Notes under the pieces: model-generated | Seen by the model: the letters and a program-made list of their open reading frames with translations, nothing else | What the model was told of the DNA's origin: nothing | Databases searched by the model: none | Assembly (NCBI GenBank): GCA_963669265.1 | Contig: OY769916.1 | Location: 2,790,001-2,854,000, forward strand | DNA length: 64,000 bases | Direction: 5' to 3' | DNA from: SZUA-547 sp963669265 | GTDB lineage: Bacteria; Pseudomonadota; Alphaproteobacteria; Rhodobacterales; Rhodobacteraceae | Shown: piece after piece, positions 1 through 8,256 of the stretch | Layout: each line of letters begins with the position of its first letter | Numbering within the stretch: position 1 is the first letter of the stretch | Made by a program: the position numbers and the translations under genes

Positions 1-639
1 CCCCACGACCAGCGAGCCGGCGAGACCCAGCAGCGAGGAGGCGAAGGCCGTGCCCATGCCCGCAAGCTGGTCGTCCAGCCCGTCGAGCAGCCGGTCGAAC
101 ACCACCGCGCCTTCCTCGCCCTCTTGCGGCGCGAGGTTGCGGATCGTGTCGACGACCGCCGGGATCGTGTTGGCGAGGCCCCAGAACGTGCCGAGCAGGC
201 CCAGAAAGATCAGAAGGTTGACGATATAGCGCGTGACGTCGCGCGTCTCGTCCAGCCGTGTCGCCACCGTATCAAGGATAGACCGGGTGGAGATCGCGGT
301 CAGCGACGACCGCGCCCGCGGGTCGCGCAGCAGCGCCGACAGCGAGGCGAGCAGCGTCGGCGGCTTAATGAACTCGTGGCCGGGCCGGTCGATGGCGAAG
401 GCTTCGAGCCAGTTCACCGAACCATAAAGTTGGAAGACCTGCGCGAAGGTCAGCAGAACGCCGACGATGAAGACAAGGCCGATCCCGCCATTCAGCCAAG
501 GATTGGCGAAAAATACGGTCTCGATCGGCCGATAGAGCAGATAGGAGGCGACGCCGACAAGCGTCAGAAAGCCGATCATGAAAATGATCTGCCGGATCGG
601 CTTGGAGAATGCGACCGGCCGGTCCTGTTCCAGAGACAT
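1..639 (-). CDS. MotA/TolQ/ExbB proton-channel family protein, C-terminus outside window
   Basis: Inner-membrane protein of the MotA/TolQ/ExbB family, which uses proton flow to drive a partner at the peptidoglycan or outer membrane. I translated the minus strand from an ATG at 639; the frame is open for 213 codons to the window edge. Hydrophobic segments lie at about residues 17-36, 52-73 and 139-158. The last holds the family's LLGTFWGL signature, followed by a small-residue-rich stretch. It lies 127 bases downstream of suhB on the same strand. The partner (an OmpA/MotB-like protein) would be expected beyond position 1. Family assignment is firm; the exact function is not. Confidence 0.85.
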   Translation of the reverse strand, partial: MSLEQDRPVAFSKPIRQIIFMIGFLTLVGVASYLLYRPIETVFFANPWLNGGIGLVFIVGVLLTFAQVFQLYGSVNWLEAFAIDRPGHEFIKPPTLLASLSALLRDPRARSSLTAISTRSILDTVATRLDETRDVTRYIVNLLIFLGLLGTFWGLANTIPAVVDTIRNLAPQEGEEGAVVFDRLLDGLDDQLAGMGTAFASSLLGLAGSLVVG

Positions 640-765
640 TCCGTCTACGCCTACTGCCCCACGCGCGCTCTGATGGCGCGCCCGAAACCTAGCCTAACGC
701 AAGGGGAGTCGCGAGTTAAGCGATTGTTGCGTGGCCCGATGCGGCCCCGTGCGGCGGCGCGGGCC

Positions 766-1560
766 TCACGCCTCGCGGATCAGCTTGGCCAGCGTGTCGT
801 GGATCGGCTCATTCGTGGCGAGCAGCGAGCCGGTCTCCAGCGGGTTCTTGCCGCCGTCGAGCTCGGCCACCATGCCGCCCGCCTCGCGCACGATCAGAAT
901 GCCGGCGGCGATGTCCCAGGGGTTCAGACTGGCCTCCCAGAAGCCGTCGAACCGGCCCGCCGCCACATAGGCGAGATCAAGCGCCGCCGCGCCCCAGCGC
1001 CGCACGCCCGCCGTCCGCGGCATCAGCACGGCCAGCTCGCGAAGCGTGCGCGGCAGATCGCCCGAGCGTCCGGCGAAGGGCACGCCGGTGGCGAGCAGGA
1101 CCTCGGACATCTCTTTGCGGCCCGACACGCGAAGACGACGGTCGTTCAGCCAGGCGCCCGCGCCTTTTTCAGCTGTGAACATCTCATCCTTAATCGGATC
1201 GAAGATCACGGCGGACACGATCTCGCCCTTGTGCTCCAGCGCGATGGAGACCGCCCAATGCGGCAGACCGTGCAGATAGTTCGTGGTGCCGTCCAGCGGG
1301 TCGACGATCCACCGCCGGGTCGGGTCGGTCCCCTCGACGGGGTCGGATTCCTCGCCCAGCCAGCCGTAATTCGGGCGCGCTTCCTCCAGCATCTCCCGGA
1401 TCACCCGCTCCGCCTTCAGATCGGCGCGGGAGACGAAATCGCCGGCGCTCTTGGCGGCGACCTGCAGGTTCTCCACCTCGCCGAAATCGCGGACCAGGCC
1501 GCGGGCCGCCTTGCGGGCGGCCTTGATCATGACGTTCAGATTGGCGGATGCGGTGGACAT
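766..1560 (-). CDS. suhB: Inositol monophosphatase family protein
   Basis: Mg-dependent phosphatase of the inositol monophosphatase/SuhB family, 264 residues, the usual length. Metal-site motifs are visible: WLGEESD with Glu70, the DPLDGT block at 87-92, and the C-terminal NPWDIAAG with its ligand Asp. It probably hydrolyses inositol-1-phosphate or related sugar phosphates in the cytoplasm. SuhB of other bacteria also acts in rRNA antitermination, which cannot be judged here. It follows efp by 11 bases on the same strand, so the two are probably co-transcribed. Confidence 0.93.
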   Translation of the reverse strand: MSTASANLNVMIKAARKAARGLVRDFGEVENLQVAAKSAGDFVSRADLKAERVIREMLEEARPNYGWLGEESDPVEGTDPTRRWIVDPLDGTTNYLHGLPHWAVSIALEHKGEIVSAVIFDPIKDEMFTAEKGAGAWLNDRRLRVSGRKEMSEVLLATGVPFAGRSGDLPRTLRELAVLMPRTAGVRRWGAAALDLAYVAAGRFDGFWEASLNPWDIAAGILIVREAGGMVAELDGGKNPLETGSLLATNEPIHDTLAKLIREA

Positions 1561-1571
1561 GTGCAGGCGGC

Positions 1572-2135
1572 TCAGGCGCGCTCGACGTATTCGGACGTCT
1601 CGGTGTTGACCACGATCTTCTCGCCGGTTCCGACAAAGGGCGGCACCATCACCCGCACGCCATTGTCCAGCACGGCCGGTTTATAGGAGTTCGCCGCCGT
1701 CTGGCCCTTGACCACCGGCTCCGTCTCTTCGATCTCGCAGACGACCTTTTCCGGCAGCGACATGTTCAACGCCTCGGATTCGTAATACTCGATCACCACG
1801 GTCATGCCATCCTGCAGGAACGGGCGGCGGTCGCCCAGCAGATCGGCCGGAAGCTCAATCTGCTCGAAGGTTTCGGCGTCCATGAACACCAGCATGTCGT
1901 CGCTCTGATAGAGGAATTGCTGGTCCTTCTGCTCCAGCCGCACCTTCTCCACCTTATCGGCCGAGCGGAACCGCTCATTGAGCTTGGAGCCGTTGCGGAG
2001 GTTCTTCAGCTCCACCTGCGCGAAGGCGCCGCCCTTGCCGGGCTTCACATGGCCGATCTTCACCGCGACCCAGAGCCCGTCATTATGCTCGATGACGTTG
2101 CCGGGTTTAATCTCGTTACCGTTGATCTTGACCAT
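1572..2135 (-). CDS. efp: Translation elongation factor P
   Basis: EF-P, 187 residues, relieves ribosome stalling at polyproline stretches. The N-terminal KOW-like domain carries the loop PGKG with Lys34, the residue that EpmA/EpmB beta-lysylate in bacteria with that pathway. The two OB domains follow and the C-terminus is the conserved YVERA-type end. It is first in a likely efp-suhB operon with a good sigma70-type promoter 50 bases upstream. Proline-rich proteins are encoded in this window (27.8-28.6 kb, and a ten-proline run in TssL), so EF-P dependence of those products is plausible. Confidence 0.96.
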   Translation of the reverse strand: MVKINGNEIKPGNVIEHNDGLWVAVKIGHVKPGKGGAFAQVELKNLRNGSKLNERFRSADKVEKVRLEQKDQQFLYQSDDMLVFMDAETFEQIELPADLLGDRRPFLQDGMTVVIEYYESEALNMSLPEKVVCEIEETEPVVKGQTAANSYKPAVLDNGVRVMVPPFVGTGEKIVVNTETSEYVERA

Positions 2136-2185
2136 GGTCTCACCGCAGGGCTGGCGCGCGATAGCGCGAAAAAGACATCGCGCGC

Positions 2186-2214
2186 CCTATAGCCGGGGCG
2201 GGGGGTGGTGGCAA
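2186..2214 (-). promoter_or_regulatory. Candidate sigma70 promoter of efp-suhB
   Basis: Read on the minus strand, TTGCCA (2214-2209) is separated by 17 bases from TATAGG (2191-2186), about 50 bases before the efp ATG. The -35 differs from consensus at one position and the -10 at two. This is a prediction from sequence only. Confidence 0.5.
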
Positions 2215-2303
2215 GGCGGGCGCCGCCCATCCTTAAGTCTGTGTTGGGAAATCGCTGCAAGTTTGGCAATGTCCGCGTCGAGGCGGAAGAACAGGAGCAG
2301 GAC

Positions 2304-2681
2304 GTGGCCGATAAGGAAAAAGCGCTGGTCGAAGAGCAGGCGAAAAAGCTGAAGGGCAAGAAGGCGAAGGCGAAGACGATGGCCACGGAGCCTGCGGGCA
2401 CCAAGGCCAAACCTTTGGATCGCAAGCTGCGCACGGCGCTGGAGGAGACGCTGGGCGCCGACCTGAAGGATGTGAAGATCCATACCGGCGGCAACGCGGC
2501 GGAGATTTCGAAGGCCGTGGGCGCGAAGGCGTTCGCGGTCGGATCGGATATCTATTTCGCCAAGCCCGCCGATGCGGGCAACGTGAAACTCGTCGCGCAT
2601 GAGGTCATCCACGTGGTGCAGGCGGGGACTGGCAAGAAGCCGCCCGCGGCGAAGAAGGGCAAGGCGCTGACCAGCAAGTAG
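2304..2681 (+). CDS. Small DUF4157 (eCIS-core) zincin-like protein
   Basis: A 125-residue lysine-rich protein that is essentially one DUF4157 domain, residues 37-107. It has the PLD..LR..LE..LGADL..V.IHTG opening, an AFAVG.DIYF strand and the helix AHEVIHVVQ with an HExxH site at 99-103. The GTG start at 2304 is chosen because AGGAG lies 6 bases upstream; earlier in-frame GTGs at 2205 and 2241 lack a site. DUF4157 is known as a domain enriched near extracellular contractile injection systems and in their cargo. No signal peptide is seen. It stands alone between efp (divergent) and a convergent acetyltransferase. A catalytic role is not shown. Confidence 0.8.
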   Translation: MADKEKALVEEQAKKLKGKKAKAKTMATEPAGTKAKPLDRKLRTALEETLGADLKDVKIHTGGNAAEISKAVGAKAFAVGSDIYFAKPADAGNVKLVAHEVIHVVQAGTGKKPPAAKKGKALTSK

Positions 2682-2715
2682 CGATTTGGGCGCGTGGCGA
2701 CGTTGCGAGGGGCGC

Positions 2716-3141
2716 TCAGAGCGACTTGCGCATATGCACCTTGCGCCCTTCGCGGTCCGTCACGCGCCAGCCCAGATGCTCATAGAGCGCGACGTTTTCC
2801 GGCAGGTCGGCATGGGTGGCGAGACGAAGCTCACTGACGCCCTGCGCGGCGGCCTCGGCGTCGGCCCGCGCCATCAGCGCGCCGCCCAGACCCAGACCCG
2901 TCGCCTGCGGATGAACCGCGACATTGACCAGTTTTAGGAACCCGTCTTCCGGCGCGAGCATCAGCACGCCGAAGATCCGGTCCTCGCGCAGCGCGACCCA
3001 GACCTGACCATCCGCGATCGCCTCGGCGCATCCGGCCGAGACGTCAGGCAAATCAGGCAGGCGCTGGCGGTGGGCGGCGTAAGCGGCGTCGATGCAGACC
3101 GCGACGGCGGAAGCTTCCGCCGCCTCGGCCTTTCGGATCAT
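2716..3141 (-). CDS. GNAT family N-acetyltransferase
   Basis: About 141 residues, a single GNAT fold. Motif A with its acetyl-CoA pyrophosphate loop reads VHPQATGLGLGGALM, and the end reads YEHLGWRV, as in many small-molecule or N-terminal acetyltransferases. The ATG at 3141 is preferred; an in-frame GTG at 3153 is possible. It starts 26 bases after the peroxiredoxin stop on the same strand, so it is probably in that transcript. The substrate cannot be inferred. Confidence 0.85.
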   Translation of the reverse strand: MIRKAEAAEASAVAVCIDAAYAAHRQRLPDLPDVSAGCAEAIADGQVWVALREDRIFGVLMLAPEDGFLKLVNVAVHPQATGLGLGGALMARADAEAAAQGVSELRLATHADLPENVALYEHLGWRVTDREGRKVHMRKSL

Positions 3142-3167
3142 AGCGCCGCGCACGCCGCCGTTTGGCT

Positions 3168-3830
3168 TCAGTCGCTCGGCGGGGCCACGTAGCGCACGTA
3201 AGGCACCGGCGACTTCCAGCCCTCGGGGTAGCGCTTCTCCGCCTCTTCGTTGGAGACGGCGGGCACGATGATCACATCCTCGCCCTTCTGCCAGTTCACC
3301 GGCGTGGCGAGCTGGTGCTTGGCGGTCAGCTGACAGGAATCGATCACTCTAAGGATCTCATCGAAATTGCGGCCCGTGCTCATCGGATAGGTGAGCGAGA
3401 GCTTGATCTTCTTGTCCGGCCCGATGACGAACACCGACCGCACCGTCGCGTTGTCCATCGGCGTACGCCCCTCCGAGCTGTCGCCAGCGTCGGCGGGCAG
3501 CATGTCATAGAGTTTGGCGACGGAAAGGGTCGGATCGCCGATCATCGGGTAGTTCGGCGAGTGGCCGGTGACGGTCTCGATATCGGCCTTCCACTTGTTG
3601 TGGTTCTCCACCGGGTCGACGCTGATGCCGATAATCTTGCAGTTCCGCTTTGCGAATTCGTCGCTCAGCCCCGCCATATAGCCCAGCTCGGTCGTGCAGA
3701 CGGGGGTGAAATCCTTCGGATGTGAAAACAGGATCGCCCAGCCGTCGCCGATCCAGTCATGAAAACTCAACGTGCCTTCCGTGGTGTCGGCGGTGAAATC
3801 CGGCGCGGTGTCGTTGATGCGCAAGGTCAT
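3168..3830 (-). CDS. 1-Cys peroxiredoxin (Prx6 type)
   Basis: Thiol peroxidase of 220 residues, reducing H2O2 and organic peroxides. The peroxidatic cysteine is Cys45 in HPKDFTPVCTTE. The later block SLTYPMSTGRNFDEILR and the C-terminal domain with VPYVRYV are typical of the Prx6/AhpC-TSA long form. No resolving cysteine in the 2-Cys position is evident; Cys68 and Cys165 are other cysteines. The ATG at 3830 has GGAGAA just upstream; the frame remains open further upstream, but that part has no conserved sequence. It leads a short operon with the GNAT gene. Confidence 0.93.
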   Translation of the reverse strand: MTLRINDTAPDFTADTTEGTLSFHDWIGDGWAILFSHPKDFTPVCTTELGYMAGLSDEFAKRNCKIIGISVDPVENHNKWKADIETVTGHSPNYPMIGDPTLSVAKLYDMLPADAGDSSEGRTPMDNATVRSVFVIGPDKKIKLSLTYPMSTGRNFDEILRVIDSCQLTAKHQLATPVNWQKGEDVIIVPAVSNEEAEKRYPEGWKSPVPYVRYVAPPSD

Positions 3831-3962
3831 ATTCTTCTCCCTGATGAATTGGGTGTCGTGGGGATCTAAGGGCGAGTTTGAATCGCTCGGGCGCACTCTA
3901 TCGAAATCTCCGGGCGAGGCGACCGGGCGCACGGGAACGTGAACATGACTGGACGCCGCACG

Positions 3963-4454
3963 CTAGTTCAAGGTGAAACTCACAGAGCCGAGATAGAGGC
4001 CCAGGCCAAAGGCGGTGTGGTTGACTAATCCCAGAAATCGCACTTGCGTCGGGTTGGGCGTCTTGCTGGCGAACCAGCCGAGGCCCATCCCCGGCTGCAG
4101 CAGCAACCAGCCCGCCAGCACGGTGATCAGCGCGAATATGATGGCGGAGGGCAGCGAGGGGCCCGCGATGACGCCGAGCGCAGGCAACGCCAGATAGAGC
4201 GCGGCGTAGGCGATCCCCACAGCGTAGTGGGCGACCCAGCCGATCGCGAGCTCGTTGCGCACCGGCGCCGCCTCGGCGATCGTGTCGTGAAACGCCACGC
4301 CCCGTAGAAGATGCGCGAACCAGCGGCCCAACATCGCCCAATTGGCCATCGGTATCCCAAAGGCCCGATAGGCGATCACCTGCCACAGATCCATCGCCGC
4401 CGTGGCTGTGATCCCCGCGAGGACCGCGCCCATGGTGTAGGTCGCCATATCCAT
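3963..4454 (-). CDS. DUF2938-type integral membrane protein
   Basis: A 163-residue hydrophobic protein with four likely membrane segments (about 5-25, 71-92, 97-120 and 143-162). The pattern TATAAMDLWQ near the N-terminus and NPTQVRFLGLVNHTAFGLGLY near the end matches the DUF2938 family as I know it. Function is unknown. It lies on the same strand as gloB, 18 bases after the gloB stop, so it may be the second gene of that transcript. Confidence 0.75.
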   Translation of the reverse strand: MDMATYTMGAVLAGITATAAMDLWQVIAYRAFGIPMANWAMLGRWFAHLLRGVAFHDTIAEAAPVRNELAIGWVAHYAVGIAYAALYLALPALGVIAGPSLPSAIIFALITVLAGWLLLQPGMGLGWFASKTPNPTQVRFLGLVNHTAFGLGLYLGSVSFTLN

Positions 4455-4472
4455 GTCGGCCGTCCCCGCGCC

Positions 4473-5246
4473 CTAGAAATTATCCTTGCGCCGGCGCACC
4501 TCGCCGAAGACCGCCGCCGGATCGCCGCCCTCCATGCCCATCGCCGCCTGCACGCTCCGCTCCGTCGCGCGCAGAAACGGGTTGGTCTCTAGCTCGCGCG
4601 CGATCGTTGTGGGCGTGGTCCATTCTCCGTTCTCGCGGGCCTCGGCGACCTCCGCCGCGCGGGCGGCCAGCGCCTGGTTTGAGGGCTCGGCGGTGACGGC
4701 GAATTTCGCGTTGGCGAGGGTGTATTCATGGCCGAAATAGGCCTCGGTCTCGGGCGGCAGGGCCGCGAGCTTCGACAGGCTTTCCCACATCATCAGATGC
4801 GTGCCCTCGAACACCCGGCCGCAGCCGATGGCGAACAGGCTGTCGCCGGTGAAGACCGCGCCCGCCTCGGCGACGTAGAAGGCGATATGATTGACCGTAT
4901 GGCCCGAGACGTCGATCACCTCGGCCTCGCTTTCGCCCAGCTTCCAGCGGTCGCCCTCCAAGAGCGCCGCGTCCAGCGGCGGCAGGCGGTTTTCATCCTT
5001 CTTCGCGCCGACCGTTTTGGCTCCAAAACGCTGAACCAGCCGCGGGACGCCGTCGATATGATCGCCGTGGTGATGGGTGATCAGGATCTGGTCGAGGCCC
5101 CAGCCCCGTTCGTCTAGAGCCGCCTCGATCGGGGCGGCGGCCGGCGCATCGACCACGCCGACCGCGCCGGTGGCGGCGTCGCGCAGCAGATAGGCGAAAT
5201 TATCCGAGAGGCAGGGGACGATGACGATCTCAAGCGAACGGGCCAT
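4473..5246 (-). CDS. gloB: Hydroxyacylglutathione hydrolase (glyoxalase II)
   Basis: Metallo-beta-lactamase-fold hydrolase of 257 residues that converts S-D-lactoylglutathione to D-lactate and glutathione, the second step of methylglyoxal detoxification. The binuclear metal motif THHHGDH is at 57-63. Further ligands are in SGHTVNH and FTGDSLF, and FGHEYTLAN is the glutathione-binding region typical of GloB. The C-terminus ends in a short basic tail RRRKDNF. It is divergent from the methyltransferase gene that starts at 5306. Confidence 0.95.
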   Translation of the reverse strand: MARSLEIVIVPCLSDNFAYLLRDAATGAVGVVDAPAAAPIEAALDERGWGLDQILITHHHGDHIDGVPRLVQRFGAKTVGAKKDENRLPPLDAALLEGDRWKLGESEAEVIDVSGHTVNHIAFYVAEAGAVFTGDSLFAIGCGRVFEGTHLMMWESLSKLAALPPETEAYFGHEYTLANAKFAVTAEPSNQALAARAAEVAEARENGEWTTPTTIARELETNPFLRATERSVQAAMGMEGGDPAAVFGEVRRRKDNF

Positions 5247-5305
5247 GACGCGGGCTCCTGAATTGGGTTACTGTCGAAGCGCACTTTAAACTGCGGAAAA
5301 AATGG

Positions 5306-6115
5306 ATGCATCTGGACGTCGCTGAACTTCGCAGATTTTACTATCGCACCCCGTTGGGCCGCGTCGCGCAGGCGGCCCTGCAGCGCGCGCTCAGAGATCT
5401 GTGGCCCGACATCTCCGGGGAAACGCTGGTCGGTTTCGGTTTCGCGGCGCCGCTGCTGCGTCCGATGATCGCGGAGAGCCGCAAAACCCTCTGCCTGATG
5501 CCAGCAGGGCAGGGCGTGGCGCGCTGGCCGGGCGACTCGCCGAACCGGGCGGCGCTGGTGGAGGAGACTCTATGGCCGCTGCCCGACGGATTCGTCGACC
5601 GGCTGGTGGTCGCCCATGGCATTGAAACCTGCGAACGTCCCGCCGCGCTGCTGGAGGAGATGTGGCGGGTCTTGGCGCCGGGCGGCTCGGCCATCCTGAT
5701 CGCGCCGAACCGGTCTGGCCTTTGGGCGCGCCGCGATGCGACCCCGTTCGGCTACGGCCGCCCCTATAGCGTCGGGCAGTTAGAGGACCATCTCGGCCAG
5801 CACCGGTTCGAGCCGCGCCGCCACTCCGCCTGTCTCTATGCGCCGCCGAGCCATGGTCGCTTCTGGCTGCGGACCGCCGGCATGTTTGAAAGCGTGGGTC
5901 TGAAGCTCGACCTGCAACGCGCCGCAGGCGTGATCCTGATCGAGGCCACCAAGCTGGTCTACGCCGCCCCCAAGAACGGCGCGAAATCGGGGGTGAAAAC
6001 GCCTCTGGAGGTGTTGGAGGGACTGGCCGCGCCAAAGCCGAAGCCGATCGCGGGCCGGGCCGCGCGCGCCGGCCGCGCGCGCAGCGCGCTTTCCATCCCT
6101 CCGCGGACGCGATAA
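5306..6115 (+). CDS. Class I SAM-dependent methyltransferase
   Basis: A 269-residue protein with a Methyltransf_11-like core. The degenerate SAM region lies near ETLVGFGFAAPLL, and the clearer post-motif EMWRVLAPGGSAILIAPNRSGLWARR (cut here by description only) lies near residues 116-140. The N-terminal LRRFYYRTPLGR and the pairing with divergent gloB are a common arrangement in alphaproteobacteria. The C-terminus is a basic, alanine-rich tail (AGRAARAGRARS). The substrate is unknown. ATG at 5306 was used. Confidence 0.8.
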   Translation: MHLDVAELRRFYYRTPLGRVAQAALQRALRDLWPDISGETLVGFGFAAPLLRPMIAESRKTLCLMPAGQGVARWPGDSPNRAALVEETLWPLPDGFVDRLVVAHGIETCERPAALLEEMWRVLAPGGSAILIAPNRSGLWARRDATPFGYGRPYSVGQLEDHLGQHRFEPRRHSACLYAPPSHGRFWLRTAGMFESVGLKLDLQRAAGVILIEATKLVYAAPKNGAKSGVKTPLEVLEGLAAPKPKPIAGRAARAGRARSALSIPPRTR

Positions 6116-6166
6116 ACGGGCGGTCCGCCGCAACTTTCCAGCGCGGCATTCTGTCGAGACCGTCCG

Positions 6167-7282
6167 ATGACTCAGAACGCCAGCACGCCTCACCCCACGA
6201 TCGCGCCCAAGCCCGGCGTGTTGTCGATCGCGCCCTATGTAGGCGGCGAAAGCGGCGCGCCCGGCGCGAATCGCGTGATCAAGCTTTCGTCGAACGAAAA
6301 CCCGCTCGGGCCCAGCCCCCGCGCGGTGGAGGCGTATCGGAACGCCGCCGACGGGCTGGCGACCTATCCCGATGGCGGGGCTGCGGGCCTGCGCCGGGCC
6401 ATCGCGGAGGTGAAGGGTCTGGACGCGGATCACATCGTCTGCGGCGCCGGCTCGGACGAGCTGATTTCGTTTCTCTGCGCCGCCTATGCCGGCCCGGGGG
6501 ACGAGGTGCTTTATTCGGCGCACGGCTTCCTGATGTACAAGATCTCGGCGCTCGCCGCCGGGGCGACGCCCGTGACCGCGACAGAGACTGATCTGACGAC
6601 CGATGTCGACGCGATGATCGCAGCGATGACCGAACGCACGCGGCTCGTGTTCATCGCCAACCCGAACAACCCCACGGGCACGATGCTCGACCGCGCGGCG
6701 CTGGAGCTTCTGGCGGACGCGCTACCGCCCAAGGCGCTGCTCGTACTGGACGGCGCTTACGCCGAATACGTGCGCGACGCCGATTATGAGCCGGGCGAGC
6801 GTCTGGTCGAGGCGCGCGAGAACGTGGTCATGACGCGGACATTCTCAAAGATCTACGGGCTGGCCGCGCTCAGGATCGGCTGGGCCTATGCGCCGGGCCA
6901 TGTGGCGGATGTGCTCAATCGCGTGCGCGGGCCGTTCAATTGCAACACCCCGGCGCTGGCGGCGGGCGAGGCGGCGATGCGCGATGTCGACTACACCGAT
7001 CACTGCGCGGTGCAAAACGAGGTCTGGCGCGATTGGCTCGCCAAGCAGCTGGACCGAGCGGGGGTTCCCTGCACGCCGTCCCGCGCGAATTTCGTGCTGG
7101 CGCATTTTGGCGAGGACGGCCCGAAGGCCGCGCCCGCCGCCGACGTCTATCTGAAATCCCGCGGTCTGATCGTCCGGCGGATGGAGGGCTACGGCCTGCC
7201 CGCGCATCTGCGCATCACCATCGGAGATGAGGCCGCCTGCCGGGCGGTCGCGGACGCCGTAACCACATTCCGGGCGGCGTGA
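6167..7282 (+). CDS. hisC: Histidinol-phosphate aminotransferase
   Basis: PLP-dependent fold-type I aminotransferase of 371 residues. SSNENPLGPSP near residue 42, ANPNNPTG near 164 and the Schiff-base lysine Lys228 in TFSKIYGLAALRIGW identify the HisC family. It catalyses imidazole acetol phosphate to histidinol phosphate. Because the next gene is the prephenate/arogenate dehydrogenase, it may also transaminate aromatic precursors, as known for some HisC enzymes. The stop overlaps the next start (TGATG), indicating translational coupling. Confidence 0.95.
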   Translation: MTQNASTPHPTIAPKPGVLSIAPYVGGESGAPGANRVIKLSSNENPLGPSPRAVEAYRNAADGLATYPDGGAAGLRRAIAEVKGLDADHIVCGAGSDELISFLCAAYAGPGDEVLYSAHGFLMYKISALAAGATPVTATETDLTTDVDAMIAAMTERTRLVFIANPNNPTGTMLDRAALELLADALPPKALLVLDGAYAEYVRDADYEPGERLVEARENVVMTRTFSKIYGLAALRIGWAYAPGHVADVLNRVRGPFNCNTPALAAGEAAMRDVDYTDHCAVQNEVWRDWLAKQLDRAGVPCTPSRANFVLAHFGEDGPKAAPAADVYLKSRGLIVRRMEGYGLPAHLRITIGDEAACRAVADAVTTFRAA

Positions 7283-8244
7283 TGACGGAAGCGGTGGATC
7301 CCAAGTTTCAGCGGGTCGCGCTGGTCGGGCTCGGCCTGATCGGCTCCTCGATTGCGTGGGCGGCGAAGCGAGAGGGGCTGGCGGAGGAGATCGTGGGATC
7401 CGCGCGTTCGTCGGCGACCTGCGCCAAGGCGGTCGAGCTGGGCTTTTGCGACGCGGCGCATGAAGACCCGGTCGAGGCTGTGCGGGGCGCTGATCTGGTG
7501 ATCCTTTGCGTTCCGGTCGGGGCCATGGGCGCGCTTGCGGAGAAGGTCGCGCCTGCGCTGAAGCCCGGCGCGATCGTCTCGGATGTCGGCTCGGTCAAAC
7601 AGGCGGTGATCGCGGCGGTCGCCCCGCATATGCCCGAGGGCGTCCACTTCATTCCCGCTCATCCCCTCGCTGGTACGGAGCATTCCGGACCAGAATCGGG
7701 GTTCGCGGAGCTGTTCGCGGGTCGCTGGCTGATCGTGACGCCGGCTCCTGATGCGCCGCCTGAGGCGGTCGCCAAGCTCAAGGCGTTCTGGGCGGCGACC
7801 GGCGCGCTGATCGACGAGATGACGCCCGAGCATCATGACCTTGTGCTCGCAGTCACCTCCCACGCGCCGCACCTGATCGCCTACACCATGGTGGGCGTCG
7901 CAGACCATATGCGCCGGGTGACCAGCACCGAGGTGGTGAAATACTCCGCCGCCGGGTTCCGCGACTTCACCCGCATCGCCGCCTCGGACCCGACCATGTG
8001 GCGAGACGTGTTTCTCAGCAACAAGGACGCGACGCTGGAGATTCTGGGCCGCTTCACGGAGGAACTCTTCGCCCTGCAAAAGGCGATCCGCGCCGGCGAT
8101 GGCGACGCGCTGTTCGACTATTTCACCCATACGAGGGCGGTCCGGCGCGGAATCCTTGACGCCGGTCAGGATATCGACGCGCCCGATTTTGGCCGCATCG
8201 CCGTCTTACACGCTGACGACGCCCCATCCGACAAGGACGGTTGA
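7282..8244 (+). CDS. tyrC: Prephenate/arogenate dehydrogenase family protein
   Basis: NAD(P)-dependent dehydrogenase of tyrosine synthesis, 320 residues. The N-terminal Rossmann motif GLGLIGSSIAWA is at about 17-28. VGSVK, HPLAGTEHSGP (substrate-site His) and the helical dimerisation half with SHAPHLIAY follow. ATG 7282 overlaps the hisC stop by one base; GTG 7279 is an alternative. It forms an aromatic/histidine transamination pair with hisC, and the extensin-like gene follows 12 bases later. Confidence 0.93.
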   Translation: MTEAVDPKFQRVALVGLGLIGSSIAWAAKREGLAEEIVGSARSSATCAKAVELGFCDAAHEDPVEAVRGADLVILCVPVGAMGALAEKVAPALKPGAIVSDVGSVKQAVIAAVAPHMPEGVHFIPAHPLAGTEHSGPESGFAELFAGRWLIVTPAPDAPPEAVAKLKAFWAATGALIDEMTPEHHDLVLAVTSHAPHLIAYTMVGVADHMRRVTSTEVVKYSAAGFRDFTRIAASDPTMWRDVFLSNKDATLEILGRFTEELFALQKAIRAGDGDALFDYFTHTRAVRRGILDAGQDIDAPDFGRIAVLHADDAPSDKDG

Positions 8245-8256
8245 GGAGGTTCCTCT

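Noticed and set aside
663..681. GCGCGC hairpin between suhB and the exbB-like gene
   Set aside because: Six pairs of simple GC repeat without a T-run; expected often by chance in this DNA.
124..1686. 520-codon plus-strand frame opposite exbB-like, suhB and efp
   Set aside because: It mirrors real genes on the other strand, has Arg/Gln-rich noise with no domain, and results from GC-rich third positions.
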